Assembly (NCBI GenBank): GCA_964372115.1
Contig: CAYJPN010000030.1
Location: forward strand, 3,421-67,420
Direction of reading: 5' to 3'
Length of the DNA stretch: 64,000 bases
DNA from: CG2-30-36-16 sp964372115
GTDB taxonomy: Bacteria > Bacteroidota > Ignavibacteria > Ignavibacteriales > Ignavibacteriaceae
The notes below the pieces were generated by a model. The model was given only the letters and a program-made list of their open reading frames with translations. It searched no databases and was not told where the DNA came from. Below, piece by piece: positions 54,725 to 63,726 of the stretch. Both the position numbers and the translations under genes were made by a program. Each line of letters opens with the position of its first letter. Position 1 is the stretch's first letter.

Positions 54725-55641
54725 TGAAAAAGGTTTTTTTGTTTATGCTGATTACATCGGCATTACTTGCTCAAAATATTTCTGTTGTTAAAACGGAAAT
54801 GCTTACTATGCCGGGAGACGGAAGTTTCTTTTACCCTGGCGCATCACAAAGTGGAAACAAAGTACTTTTAACAACCGATAATTTTACAGGGCTTTGGCTG
54901 CTTGATGTTAATACAAATAATATTATTCAATTAAATAATTATACAGGCGCGGGCTATAACGCAAAATTTATAGGCAGCGAAGAAAAAGTAATTTTTAGAA
55001 AAGATGATTTTTCCCAGGGCAGAAAATATTCGTCGTTAATTGTACAAAATTTAGGCGATTTAAGAGAAACCGTAATTGAACCGAATACACGAAATCTTTC
55101 AGAAGCGTCAGCGCTTAAAAACGACGCGTTCGCATATATCAAAGCAGATAAAATGCAGGCAGCAGATTTAATATCGGGCAAAGTTTCCCCTTCAGCAATA
55201 ACCGAAGCCGTTGTTTATATTGAAAACGGAGCAATTGCTCTTTTTAATAACGGCACCAAAAATATTCTTAAACCTCTCGGCGAGAGAAATTATATTTGGC
55301 CGTCAATTTCGCCGGATGGAACAAAGTTATTGTTTACCGCCGCGGGTAAAGGAACATACGTTTCCGATTTAAGCGGAAATATCATCGCTAACCTTGGTTA
55401 TGCAAATGCACCGCAGTGGTCGCCGGACGGCAAGTACGTTGTTTATATGAACGACAAAGATGACGGACACAAGCTGCTTTCATCTGATATTTATATCATC
55501 GGCGCTGACGGACAAAACAGAACCCGATTAACAGCAACAGCCGATGTTCTTGAAATTTATCCAGCATGGCTTTCGTCAAACAAAATTGTGTTTGGTACTC
55601 AGGTAGGTGTTATTTATTCCATCCAATTAAAGTTTGAATAA
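54724..55641 (+). CDS. exported beta-propeller protein, second of a paralog pair
   Basis: 305 residues. Signal peptide (1-16, ending LLAQ) and TolB-like repeats (ISPDGTKLLFTA, WSPDGKYVVYM, DNFTGLWLLDV). Shares order of blocks with the preceding lipoprotein but lacks a lipobox cysteine. Overlaps it by one base and precedes the amidase gene by 11 bases, so the three are probably one operon. Confidence 0.72.
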   Translation: MKKVFLFMLITSALLAQNISVVKTEMLTMPGDGSFFYPGASQSGNKVLLTTDNFTGLWLLDVNTNNIIQLNNYTGAGYNAKFIGSEEKVIFRKDDFSQGRKYSSLIVQNLGDLRETVIEPNTRNLSEASALKNDAFAYIKADKMQAADLISGKVSPSAITEAVVYIENGAIALFNNGTKNILKPLGERNYIWPSISPDGTKLLFTAAGKGTYVSDLSGNIIANLGYANAPQWSPDGKYVVYMNDKDDGHKLLSSDIYIIGADGQNRTRLTATADVLEIYPAWLSSNKIVFGTQVGVIYSIQLKFE

Positions 55642-55652
55642 GAGGTTTTATT

Positions 55653-58037
55653 ATGAAAAATATTGTTAAAGTATTAATTATAATTTTTGTTGTTGCGCTT
55701 CAAACACAGGCGCAATTGCTCACAGGTATTAAGTTATGTATAGACCCCGGACACGGCGGTCATGATGCCGCAAACGATAGATATATTGCCGCAACGGGTT
55801 TTTGGGAATCGGACGGCAACTGGGATAAAGCGAATCATCTGAAAGAAATTTTAACAGGTTTTGGCGCCCAGGTTATTTTAACGCGCCAGGGTAATAATGA
55901 TGCAGATGATCTTCCCCTTTCGCAGAGGGCGGGAATTGCAAACAGTAATAATGTAGATTTCTTTCACTCCATACACAGCAACGGCTGGCAAGGGACAAGC
56001 AATTCAACATTAATGTTATTTCGGGGTTATGATGCCCAACCTGTTTTCCCCCAGGCAAAAACAATGGGTGCAATAATGGTTCAGCGTATTTATCAGGTTA
56101 ATAGAACAACCGGCTATTCAAACCGGGGCGACTGGTCGTTTTACCCTGATTGGGGAACCTCCGGTCTCGGTGTGCTTCGCCCTCTAAATATGCCGGGCGT
56201 TCTGTCTGAAGGTTCTTTCCACGACTATATTCCTGAGTCATGGAGGCTGCTGAATACAAATTATAGAAAAAGTGAAACATGGGCAATGGCTCGCTCGTTT
56301 CTTGAATATTTTAACGTTGGCAATGAAAGTGTCGGTGCAATTGCCGGTATAGTACGCGATCCCGAAAAGAACGTAACTTATTATTATTTACCCGGCAGCA
56401 ACGATCAGAAAAAACCTGTAAACCAGGTTCAGGTAACTTTGATGCCTGGTAATAAAGTTTATAACGGCGATGATAAAAACAACGGGTTTTTCTTGTTCGA
56501 CAGTCTTGCGCCCGGACAGTATACAGTGTATTACCACGCCGATGATTTTTCGTATGATTCAACAACAGTAACGGTAGCCGCGCATCAAACAGTTTTTGCC
56601 GATAAATTTTTAATTGAAGCGCCGAATTACAATCCCCCGGTTGTTACAAGCATTGCGCCGGCTGATAGTTCTACCAATGTAAGCCTGCTGGCTAACATAG
56701 TTGTTGACTTTGATATAAGGATGAACTCAACCGCGACACAGGCAGCGTTTTCAATTTCGCCGTTAATAAGCGGTAGTTTTGTCTGGGAAAACAACAATAA
56801 AAGGATGACATTCGATCCATCCGGCCTGCTTGTTGCCGGAACCGAATATACGGTTACGATTGATACAACCGCGACGTCCTATTTCGGAACAAAAATAGCC
56901 GCCGGTGATTCACTCTCTTTTTTAACACGCAGTAAACTAAATTTACTTGCCTTATACCCGGACAGCGGAGCAGTTGAAATAAGCACTACAGTTCAGCTTC
57001 GAGCCGAGTTTGACGCCGCGATAGATCCATATTCATTAAGCGGTAATGTTACTCTGAAAGATATTGACGGCAACAACATTGGCGTTACTCCGGATGCAAC
57101 GGGTTACGCTTACGGCAAGATAATTTTTGAACCACAGCAGCCGCTCGAATTAAATAAATCCTATATTCTTACGCTCAAGCCGAACATAGAGGATATGGAA
57201 AACATTATGCTCGGATACGAAATTGTGGTTCCTTTTAAAACAACTGCCGAAACTTATGTAAGCGGAAATGTTTTTGATACTTTTGAAGATATCGGCGGAT
57301 GGAACGATCCGGAATTTAGCGGGAGCACAACCGGAACGGTACCCGATTTTACAACATTTTCAATTGTTTCAACAAAAAAAGTTAATGGTACAAAATCGGG
57401 AAGATTGGTGTATGAATTTTCAAATGAAACGGGCGGAGTGTGTCGTGTTTACAACTCCACAAAACCGAATGTCGGCAGTAATCCCGCTTCGGAAGTCGGT
57501 ATGTGGATATTCGGCGACTTTAGCCGCAACATGCTTGAGTACTGGTTTTACTTCAATGGATCGACAAACGTGATTGTGCCGATTGATACGCTTAGTTGGA
57601 CGGGCTGGCGCCTTGTTAAAATACCGCTTTCACTTGTAACGGGAACAGGCGACAAACTTTTCCACAGTTTTGTTGTCCGTCAAATATCAGGCACAAAAAA
57701 AGGAACGTTATACTTTGACGACGCACAGTCGGATATTGTAACCGACGCTGAAGAATTGCCCGCGCCCAATACATACGCACTTCAGCAGAATTTTCCGAAC
57801 CCGTTTAATCCGTCAACGATGATTGTTTATTCTGTGCCGGAAAGAGTAAACGTAACAATTAAAGTTTATGATGTTCTCGGTAAAGAAGTAGCGCAGCTTG
57901 TAAACGAAGAAAAAGACAACGGCATTTACCGTGTAGCATTTAACACTGCCGACTATAACCTTGCAAGCGGAATATATTTTTACCGCATAAACGCCGGGGC
58001 TTATACATCGGTGCGCAAAATGATGCTTGTGAAATAA
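55653..58037 (+). CDS. N-acetylmuramoyl-L-alanine amidase with Ig-like domains and T9SS sorting tail
   Basis: 794 residues. Signal peptide 1-20; Amidase_3 domain (about 22-225) with zinc motif H34 in DPGHGGHD, an FHSIHSNGW segment and the SEGSFHDY glutamate; a CarboxypepD_reg-like domain (about 230-325); two Big_5-type Ig-like domains (about 330-530); a 160-residue beta-rich region; then the type IX secretion sorting domain (about 715-794) with NFPNPFNPST and VYDVLGKEV. It cleaves the sugar-peptide amide bond of peptidoglycan and is predicted to be exported to the surface by T9SS. Confidence 0.9.
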   Translation: MKNIVKVLIIIFVVALQTQAQLLTGIKLCIDPGHGGHDAANDRYIAATGFWESDGNWDKANHLKEILTGFGAQVILTRQGNNDADDLPLSQRAGIANSNNVDFFHSIHSNGWQGTSNSTLMLFRGYDAQPVFPQAKTMGAIMVQRIYQVNRTTGYSNRGDWSFYPDWGTSGLGVLRPLNMPGVLSEGSFHDYIPESWRLLNTNYRKSETWAMARSFLEYFNVGNESVGAIAGIVRDPEKNVTYYYLPGSNDQKKPVNQVQVTLMPGNKVYNGDDKNNGFFLFDSLAPGQYTVYYHADDFSYDSTTVTVAAHQTVFADKFLIEAPNYNPPVVTSIAPADSSTNVSLLANIVVDFDIRMNSTATQAAFSISPLISGSFVWENNNKRMTFDPSGLLVAGTEYTVTIDTTATSYFGTKIAAGDSLSFLTRSKLNLLALYPDSGAVEISTTVQLRAEFDAAIDPYSLSGNVTLKDIDGNNIGVTPDATGYAYGKIIFEPQQPLELNKSYILTLKPNIEDMENIMLGYEIVVPFKTTAETYVSGNVFDTFEDIGGWNDPEFSGSTTGTVPDFTTFSIVSTKKVNGTKSGRLVYEFSNETGGVCRVYNSTKPNVGSNPASEVGMWIFGDFSRNMLEYWFYFNGSTNVIVPIDTLSWTGWRLVKIPLSLVTGTGDKLFHSFVVRQISGTKKGTLYFDDAQSDIVTDAEELPAPNTYALQQNFPNPFNPSTMIVYSVPERVNVTIKVYDVLGKEVAQLVNEEKDNGIYRVAFNTADYNLASGIYFYRINAGAYTSVRKMMLVK

Positions 58038-58062
58038 TATCCATAGATATCGTTTATATAAT

Positions 58063-58098
58063 AAAAGCCGGGATAAGTTATTGTCCCGGCTTTTTATT
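58063..58098 (+). terminator. intrinsic terminator after the amidase operon
   Basis: AAAAGCCGGGA (58063-58073) and TCCCGGCTTTT (58084-58094) form an 11-bp stem with TAA/TTA extension and a T-run, 25 bases past the stop. Confidence 0.92.
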
Positions 58099-58404
58099 AT
58101 TAAAAATTTGTTTCTTCTTTTATTGCCTGCAAATTTACCCCGCCCGATACCCAATTCTGTGCCCGTTTATCCGCTTTACGTATTCCGAACATAAAAATAC
58201 AAAGAGTAAAATAGTTACAGAAGCAAGCCGGGTATTTGGGCTATTCGCTTAACCAAACTGAAGCTGCATAGACAGACTCTATTTTATAAAAACAATTTGA
58301 ACCTATTCTGTAATTTTTTTTTTAGCCTTCAATCGCCGCCAAATAGTTATGTTCGCTTTTCCGGTTTATATCAAAAAAAAATCCTATTGATGTCTTCTAT
58401 TCTT
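58099..58404. other. intergenic region between terminator and cassette array
   Basis: About 300 bases with no gene recognised. It separates the normal chromosomal operon on the left from the cassette-like array on the right. Confidence 0.5.
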
Positions 58405-58488
58405 AAAACGCCTCTTATTCTGCAACCACACATTAACATTCCGGAGTTAGCGATAGTGGTTGATTAGCAGGCGCTTGTTATACAAAAA
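58405..58488 (-). repeat. attC-like site 1 (end of TlpA cassette)
   Basis: Read leftward: GTATAACAAGCGCCT start, an inner pair CAACCAC/GTGGTTG (58423-58429 with 58456-58462) and an outer GCGCCT/AGGCG pair (58409-58413 with 58469-58473), length about 84 bases. The TATAACAAGCGCC opening is close to that of Vibrio cassette sites (TATAACAAACGCC). Size and imperfect hairpin match a classical attC. Confidence 0.6.
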
Positions 58489-58489
58489 T

Positions 58490-59752
58490 CTATTTAATAT
58501 TTAATTCAAAAAATGTGCGGTTAATTTGTCCTTCTTTTAAATAATTTTTACCATCCGGATAAATCAATATGTTGGTTGGATATGCACTTATTTTTAAACC
58601 ATTTTCTATTTCAGGAGTCATTAATAATTGAGCCCATTCAATTTTTTCTTTTGATATTAGTTTTTTTGCCTTATTAATATCTTCTGTTTTGATGATGCTC
58701 AAGAAAATTACTTTCTCCTTCCAAAGATCGAAACCTTTTTTTAATTCGGGTATTTCTTTAATGCAAGGCAGACACCACTCGCCCCAAATATTTAAGAAAA
58801 TATATTTTCCCTTATAATCAGCAATTGCAACCTGCTTGCCCTCAATTGATGTAAATATGTTTTCCCAAAAGTTATCGTTAAAAGTATTTTTTTGTTGTAA
58901 TTGAGACGACTGTTTCTGAATATATTGTAAGAAATAGTTTGTGGGATTTTTTGAAGTTTTGGCAAGAGATAGTTTCTTCCCATACTGATCAATATACAAT
59001 AATTCGTAATTTGATTCTCCAATTACAAACACATCATTAAGTTTGAAAACTTCATTTTGGTCAAAATATTTTAATTTGCCATCTCTATTGAGATCAACTA
59101 TTAACAAATCGTCATCATCGTCATATAATCCATTATTTGAGTAATCGAATAAACCAATGTCATAAGTGGTTTCATTCAATTCAAATTTAGCTCTACGCAA
59201 AGTAACTCTATCATCACAATAAAAACTTCCTTTTTCTCCTTTGTAATTAAAATCCCCTTTCAGTCCACCCCAATACTTAGCAAAAGAAGGAATTAGATTT
59301 CCATCATTATCAAAATAGAGTGGTTTCAATGTATCTGCAATTTCTGGTATTCTAAATATTACTAAACGAACAACTTGTTGAATATCTGGTTCAGAATGAA
59401 CGTCTATATACTGTTTGTTTTGAGAATGGAGAAAGATAATAGGTTCACCATCATTAGAAAGATTTTCATCATTGTTTCTATCAACATATAACAAATCCCT
59501 ATCTTGTCTCTGATCAACGAGAACAGAAATATCTTGATCATTTGAAGTCTTCCAACTATAAAATAGTGTGAAATATTTTATGTCATTCGAATCTATTTTT
59601 GGAAGAATTAATTTTTCTTTTGCTACAGCTGTTAATAATTCCAGATGAAACTCACCATCATCTAATGTTGAAAGACTATCCAAAGAAACTTCAATATCTT
59701 GACCCAATATAACAGTTGACAAAAACAAAAAAATAATGATTGAATATTTCAT
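58490..59752 (-). CDS. exported TlpA-like thioredoxin-fold protein with EF-hand-like segments
   Basis: 420 residues. Signal peptide (1-17, ending LG); an uncharacterised 300-residue N-terminal region with acidic loops resembling calcium sites (DRNNDENLSNDG near 91-102, DLNRDGKLKYFDQNE at 220-234); and a thioredoxin domain (about 305-420) with redox motif W326-C327-L-P-C330 and a cis-proline YPTN. Predicted periplasmic or membrane-associated disulphide reductase or oxidase. It is the first unit of the cassette array and its stop lies 2 bases from an attC-like core. Confidence 0.82.
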   Translation of the reverse strand: MKYSIIIFLFLSTVILGQDIEVSLDSLSTLDDGEFHLELLTAVAKEKLILPKIDSNDIKYFTLFYSWKTSNDQDISVLVDQRQDRDLLYVDRNNDENLSNDGEPIIFLHSQNKQYIDVHSEPDIQQVVRLVIFRIPEIADTLKPLYFDNDGNLIPSFAKYWGGLKGDFNYKGEKGSFYCDDRVTLRRAKFELNETTYDIGLFDYSNNGLYDDDDDLLIVDLNRDGKLKYFDQNEVFKLNDVFVIGESNYELLYIDQYGKKLSLAKTSKNPTNYFLQYIQKQSSQLQQKNTFNDNFWENIFTSIEGKQVAIADYKGKYIFLNIWGEWCLPCIKEIPELKKGFDLWKEKVIFLSIIKTEDINKAKKLISKEKIEWAQLLMTPEIENGLKISAYPTNILIYPDGKNYLKEGQINRTFFELNIK

Positions 59753-59868
59753 ACTTGCTACGTTGTTTTGTTGAAGAAAAGGTAAATGTCAATCATACGA
59801 CCTCTCTTTTTGTATGATGGCGTGTTAACCGCCAGGCGACGGTCAAGTCCGTCAGCGAACGGACGGAA

Positions 59869-59990
59869 CAAGTTGTTTAAACACAACACCGCAGTTAATT
59901 TTATTTTTGGAATACATCCCGCTTCTAACGGGAAAAGATTTCCTTCTACTTTTTACATACGCAAAAAGCAAGGGTTATTTTTTCTTTCAA
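59869..59990 (-). repeat. 340-bp repeat, truncated copy C
   Basis: Shares with copies A and B the segment starting CAAGTTGTTTAAACACAACACCGCAG, through TTTTATTTTTGGAATACATCCCG, to the TTTTTACATACGCAAAAAG region, then diverges. It ends about 80 bases before the attC-like core of the toxin-antitoxin unit. Roughly the right-hand two thirds of the unit is missing. Confidence 0.75.
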
Positions 59991-60067
59991 CATAACCGCG
60001 CACCGAAAGCTCTTAAAAAATATTTATCAAACATCTAAATCCCGTGTTGACTTAATCGGAATAACTT

Positions 60068-60080
60068 GTTAGGCGTTTAC
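60068..60080 (-). repeat. attC-like core R'' of the toxin-antitoxin cassette
   Basis: On the minus strand GTAAACGCCTAACAAG, with the core CGCCTAAC typical of integron attC 5' ends, 60 bases after the toxin stop codon. The matching upstream R'-like site is GATAGGCACTTA (complement of 60734-60745). Confidence 0.5.
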
Positions 60081-60137
60081 TCTACGGCATTATTTTAAAA
60101 CAATTTTTTGCTTTTGAATTGCTCTAACTGAAACTAA

Positions 60138-60437
60138 TTATGATAATCGTTTTTTCAATTCTTTAGGATTACGATTTTCATGAAATATGGCTAAAACAAT
60201 TATTTTCTCCTTATCGATTATATAGTGAATACCAAAGGGATATTTTCTAACCAATGCCCTTCTTGTATTCTTATATGTTGGTGCGTATGCTTCGAGAATT
60301 CTTGAAATGGATTCTAACGTTGCTTCAATATTTAGTAATAAATTCGCCCCGAGTCCTTGGACTTTTTCTTCGTACCATTTTACAGCCTCTAATAATTCTG
60401 CTTCAGCTTCTGTCCTAATTATTACTTGATACTTCAT
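60138..60437 (-). CDS. ParE/RelE-family toxin
   Basis: 99 residues. The fold signature is clear: AEAELLEAVKWYEEKVQGLGANLL helix then RKYPFGIHYIIDKEKIIVLAIFHENRNP ending in basic residues. Family toxins either poison gyrase (ParE) or cleave mRNA (RelE); the lack of an obvious RelE catalytic triad leaves the target open. It overlaps the antitoxin gene by four bases (ATGA), antitoxin first, as usual. Confidence 0.85.
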   Translation of the reverse strand: MKYQVIIRTEAEAELLEAVKWYEEKVQGLGANLLLNIEATLESISRILEAYAPTYKNTRRALVRKYPFGIHYIIDKEKIIVLAIFHENRNPKELKKRLS

Positions 60438-60667
60438 AACTGAGACTGTATATTAGCTTTCGCTTCTTTCCATGACCGTCCTTCGTCTGGATTTTTATAA
60501 TATGCTTCTAGCCGTAAGTCCAATTCTGCCTTCTGCTCGTCTGAAACAGGGAAGCTCTCTTTTGAGGAGATAATACTATCCCAAATGTCTTCAACTATCA
60601 ATATTCGTTCTGCTATGCTTAATTTTTTTATATTCTCAATAGATTTTTGATTTATGTTTTCACTCAT
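60434..60667 (-). CDS. addiction-module antitoxin
   Basis: 77 residues, matching the putative addiction-module component family (KLSIAERILIVEDIWDSI, then a Ser-rich spacer and LDLRLEAYYKNPDEGRSW). The N-terminal region is expected to dimerise or bind DNA, and the C-terminal acidic tail binds the toxin. It lies 70 bases from the end of the R'-like core of its cassette, so it carries its own promoter or none. Confidence 0.85.
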   Translation of the reverse strand: MSENINQKSIENIKKLSIAERILIVEDIWDSIISSKESFPVSDEQKAELDLRLEAYYKNPDEGRSWKEAKANIQSQL

Positions 60668-60788
60668 AACGATTTGCCTTTCTCATTCTGCAATTAAATA
60701 TAACTTAAGTATAAATATTATTCAATCTTTTCTTAAGTGCCTATCGACGTTTTTCCGTCAATGGTCGGACAAGTCCGTAAGAGTCAGA

Positions 60789-61125
60789 CAAGTTATTAAA
60801 ACACAACACCGCAGTTAATTTTATTTTTGGAATACATCCCGCTTCTAACGGGAAAAGATTTCCTTCCACTTTTTACATACGCAAAAAGGAAGGTTTATAT
60901 TCTTATTTCGGGATAACTACATCCCGCAAGAATTAACGCACTTATAAAATGTGCTATTGAAAACGCAAGTGTCCGGGTTGAGCCACTTAGAGCTTGCCCG
61001 CCATTTTGTAGGCGGGGCTTCGTGTCCATCCATAGACCCCGTTTCTTTGCGGGGACACCGGATTATGCCCCGGCGCAGTTTACCCCGTTTTTTTGCGGGG
61101 CTTGGCATGAATCCTTGTTACGTTA
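60789..61125 (-). repeat. 340-bp hairpin-rich repeat, copy A
   Basis: Full-length copy. Left end CAAGTTATTAAAACACAACACCG; conserved blocks GGAATACATCCCGC, TTTTTACATACGCAAAAAG, GCACATTTTATAAGTGC-like ACTTATAAAATGTGCT, GAGCTTGCCCGCCATTTTGT and CCCCGTTT/GCGGGG hairpins, ending ATGAATCCTTGTTACG. About 337 bases, between the antitoxin start and the Ntn-hydrolase stop, and it forms most of that cassette's attC-like region. Confidence 0.85.
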
Positions 61126-61137
61126 TAACACAACTTT

Positions 61138-62247
61138 TTATTTATTATTCACACATTTAAATGATTCCGGATAATCAGCTAAATAATTCATTTCCTCTTC
61201 ATTAAGCTCAACGCTGGCTCCCCAGTTTTTATAAAACGTAAATGCCTTTGTTAGATATTCTTTGTTTATTTCTTTCGTATAATCAATAAAATATGGGTTT
61301 ATTTGCGTTTCATTTGAATTATCAATGTCTATCACTTTTACTGCACCATTACAGTCAAAACTAAACTCCTTTAAATCAACAATCTTAATCTTAGCAACGC
61401 CGGGAGGTCTTAAAAAGATTTTTCTTTCGCCAACTATTGTTGGTGTTTCGTAGCATTTGTAATATATTTTTAGATTTTTAATGTCGAAAACAATGCTCCA
61501 TTTGGTCAGCAAGCCTTGACTAACTTTGTTTAAAATATCAAAAGCGTAATTTATTGATGTTGTGTCCGTCGAGTTGTTTTGATTTGCTATTTGGCTGGCT
61601 GCGGTACAAAAATTATAAAGTGAACGATCAGTATTGGTGTTACAATTATTGTTATAACATTCCAATGATTCTGAGTACATACTATTAGCAAGAACCGGAA
61701 TTTTAGAAGCGTACCACAACATTTTACCATTAAGAAATTCAATTACCGCACTATTCCCGAAACTATCCCCAACTAAATAATGAAACTTTGAATTGGGATC
61801 GACAATTCTTATTAATGAATCGCTGTTTATAACTTCATCAATAGAGGCGCAGTTATCAAGCTGAAACTGAATCCATTGGCACGCGCCAATTGCGGGGCGA
61901 TGATCTTTGTGAGGATATATTGTTGAATTCAATCCCATTTGTTCAATAACCAATCCCTTTTCATTGATTCCTCCAAATGGTAGATCTCTACCAACCTGGT
62001 TAAAGGTTACACTGCCATATTTTGATATCCACTTGACAGGTGTTTCTGTGGAATCAACTAACGATGCCTTGGATACACCCCTTGGATTAACCATCAGCAG
62101 CCCGGTTCCGGTTATCCAATCAAAATTATGTCCCATTAATAAATGCTTGCCGTTTTTTAATATAAAACTTGTACAGGGATAACTTGTAGAATACATTAAT
62201 AACGAAATGAATACGACCTTGATGAGCAGATGCGCTTTATTCTTCAT
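61138..62247 (-). CDS. exported linear-amide C-N hydrolase (choloylglycine hydrolase/Ntn family)
   Basis: 369 residues from the ATG at 62247, which has a GGAG ribosome-binding site; an upstream TTG is less likely. Signal peptide ends just before YPCTSFIL, whose cysteine becomes the N-terminal nucleophile after processing, as in bile-salt hydrolases and acyl-homoserine lactone acylases. LMGHNFDWITG and a GGINEKGLVIEQ segment are family motifs. The amide substrate is unknown: penicillin V, bile salts or acylated amines are family options. Confidence 0.82.
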   Translation of the reverse strand: MKNKAHLLIKVVFISLLMYSTSYPCTSFILKNGKHLLMGHNFDWITGTGLLMVNPRGVSKASLVDSTETPVKWISKYGSVTFNQVGRDLPFGGINEKGLVIEQMGLNSTIYPHKDHRPAIGACQWIQFQLDNCASIDEVINSDSLIRIVDPNSKFHYLVGDSFGNSAVIEFLNGKMLWYASKIPVLANSMYSESLECYNNNCNTNTDRSLYNFCTAASQIANQNNSTDTTSINYAFDILNKVSQGLLTKWSIVFDIKNLKIYYKCYETPTIVGERKIFLRPPGVAKIKIVDLKEFSFDCNGAVKVIDIDNSNETQINPYFIDYTKEINKEYLTKAFTFYKNWGASVELNEEEMNYLADYPESFKCVNNK

Positions 62248-62349
62248 TTGCTTCTCCAATTATGTAACAATTAATTATAGATTAAAACTAAATCTTGCCT
62301 TGTGTAATAACGGCTTGTTAACCGTCAGTCCGTTGGCTAACGGACGGGG

Positions 62350-62697
62350 CAAGTTGTTAAAAAACAACGCCGCAGTTAATTTTATTTTTGGAATACATCC
62401 CGTTTCTTGCGGGAAAAAATTCCCATCTACTTTTTACATACGCAAAAAAGAAGGATTGTATTCTTCTTTCGGGATAGCTGCATCCCGTAAGAGTTAACAC
62501 ACTTATAAAATGTGCTATTAAAAATACAAGCCTCCGGGTTAAGTCGCTTAGAGCTTGCCCGCCATTTTGTTTGTCGGGGCTTAGTCCATCCATAAACCCC
62601 GTCCGTTAGCTAACGGATTGCGGGGACACTGGATTATACCTCAGCGCAGTTTACCCCGCTTTTTTTTCGGGGTTCGGTATGAATCCTTGTAACGTTA
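62350..62697 (-). repeat. 340-bp hairpin-rich repeat, copy B
   Basis: Full-length copy aligned end to end with copy A (about 80 percent identical by eye), ending ATGAATCCTTGTAACG immediately before the AlbA-type gene stop core. Compared with A it has a TCCGTTAGCTAACGGA palindrome (62602-62617) inserted in the loop of a CCCCG/CGGGG hairpin. A similar palindrome, GTCCGTTGGCTAACGGAC (62328-62345), lies just outside the left end. Confidence 0.85.
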
Positions 62698-62704
62698 GGT
62701 GGCA
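62693..62704 (-). repeat. cassette core R'' overlapping the stop codon
   Basis: Minus strand TGCCACCTAACG; the stop codon TAA of the AlbA/Schlafen-type gene is inside it. It is perfectly complementary to the R' core at 63727-63738 that precedes the same gene. Stop codons inside the R'' core are typical of integron cassettes. Confidence 0.65.
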
Positions 62705-63711
62705 TCTCTCATACTCTTTGTAATTTCAATTTCTGATAACTTAGTTTCACCGTTTATTGGTTCTGCATTATCAGCATAAATTGTCCAATAAACTTTTAAT
62801 TCATCGAAATTAAGATTGTTATTTAATCTTACTCTTGTCAATTTACTTCTTGTTTTAGGAAGTATAGGTTCATAATGTGATGGACCGTAATTTGGAATTT
62901 GGTATGGACTAGAACCACTAAAACCTATAACTTCTCTTGTTGTGTTATCACAATATTTTTTTATGTATGGAATATTATTAATCTCTTTCAATCTTTTTAT
63001 ATTTTTTGAATCGGGTATCATAATGCTTTCAGGGATTTCAATAAAGCAGTTAACATAATTTGCAAGTATTTTCCCTTCATTATAAGTATAAATAATTAAA
63101 TCTGTATCTGCTCTAATTTCCATTTGAGCATTTTCTTTTCTGAATGGCATTCCCAATACATAATTTGAAGCATAGTATTCGTATGATTCTTGTTCTATTA
63201 ATAATTCCAATGTTAATATTGGTGTATGGGCACGATTTAATATGTCTTTTATTTCGTAATCATACATTGCAACAGATTCAAAATTAAATCTTTTATAATA
63301 ACGTTTATCGTTTGCTTGATGTGCAGTATTGCTTTTAGGTATCTCAACAATATAGGCAACTTCATCATCCGAATTATTAATTTTGATGGGGGTAATATTA
63401 ACATTTGGAATTCGTGGAAAAATATTTGTATTAATTATTTGCTCGAGCCATTCTTTAGGAAAATTTTTTCTAGATACAGGGTCAATTTTTTCAGGAAGAT
63501 GAGATTTATTTAAATCATTATATTCCGCAATACCATAAATAATTATCCCGCCATCGGAATTAGCAAAGGCAGATACATCTTTTGAAATCTCTTTTTTCTT
63601 TAAATCAGTTTTTGCTAGTGCATCAGCTGCTTTGTAATCAAGATTTAAATTTTCTTCAATCTCATCCTTGATGAAATTTTTTAATTTTTCTTCATTCCAT
63701 ATTTCTGTCAT
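62695..63711 (-). CDS. AlbA/Schlafen-type ATP-binding protein
   Basis: 338 residues from the ATG at 63711 (MTEIWNEEKL); an in-frame ATG at 63732 overlaps the cassette core and is less likely. The N-terminal AlbA_2 domain is recognisable: EENLNLDYKAADAL, KKEISKDVSAFANSDGGIIIYGI and RYYKRFNFES. The C-terminal 200 residues are unrelated to anything I recognise. AlbA_2/Schlafen-like proteins include nuclease and defence-linked members, but no catalytic set is confirmed here. Confidence 0.75.
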   Translation of the reverse strand: MTEIWNEEKLKNFIKDEIEENLNLDYKAADALAKTDLKKKEISKDVSAFANSDGGIIIYGIAEYNDLNKSHLPEKIDPVSRKNFPKEWLEQIINTNIFPRIPNVNITPIKINNSDDEVAYIVEIPKSNTAHQANDKRYYKRFNFESVAMYDYEIKDILNRAHTPILTLELLIEQESYEYYASNYVLGMPFRKENAQMEIRADTDLIIYTYNEGKILANYVNCFIEIPESIMIPDSKNIKRLKEINNIPYIKKYCDNTTREVIGFSGSSPYQIPNYGPSHYEPILPKTRSKLTRVRLNNNLNFDELKVYWTIYADNAEPINGETKLSEIEITKSMRDAT

Positions 63712-63726
63712 ATCATTACCTATGTT

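Noticed and set aside
62357..62593. 78-codon leftward frame within repeat copy B, and similar frames at 60917-61160 in copy A
   Set aside because: Frames are not the same in the two copies and contain the hairpin sequences, so no protein is conserved.
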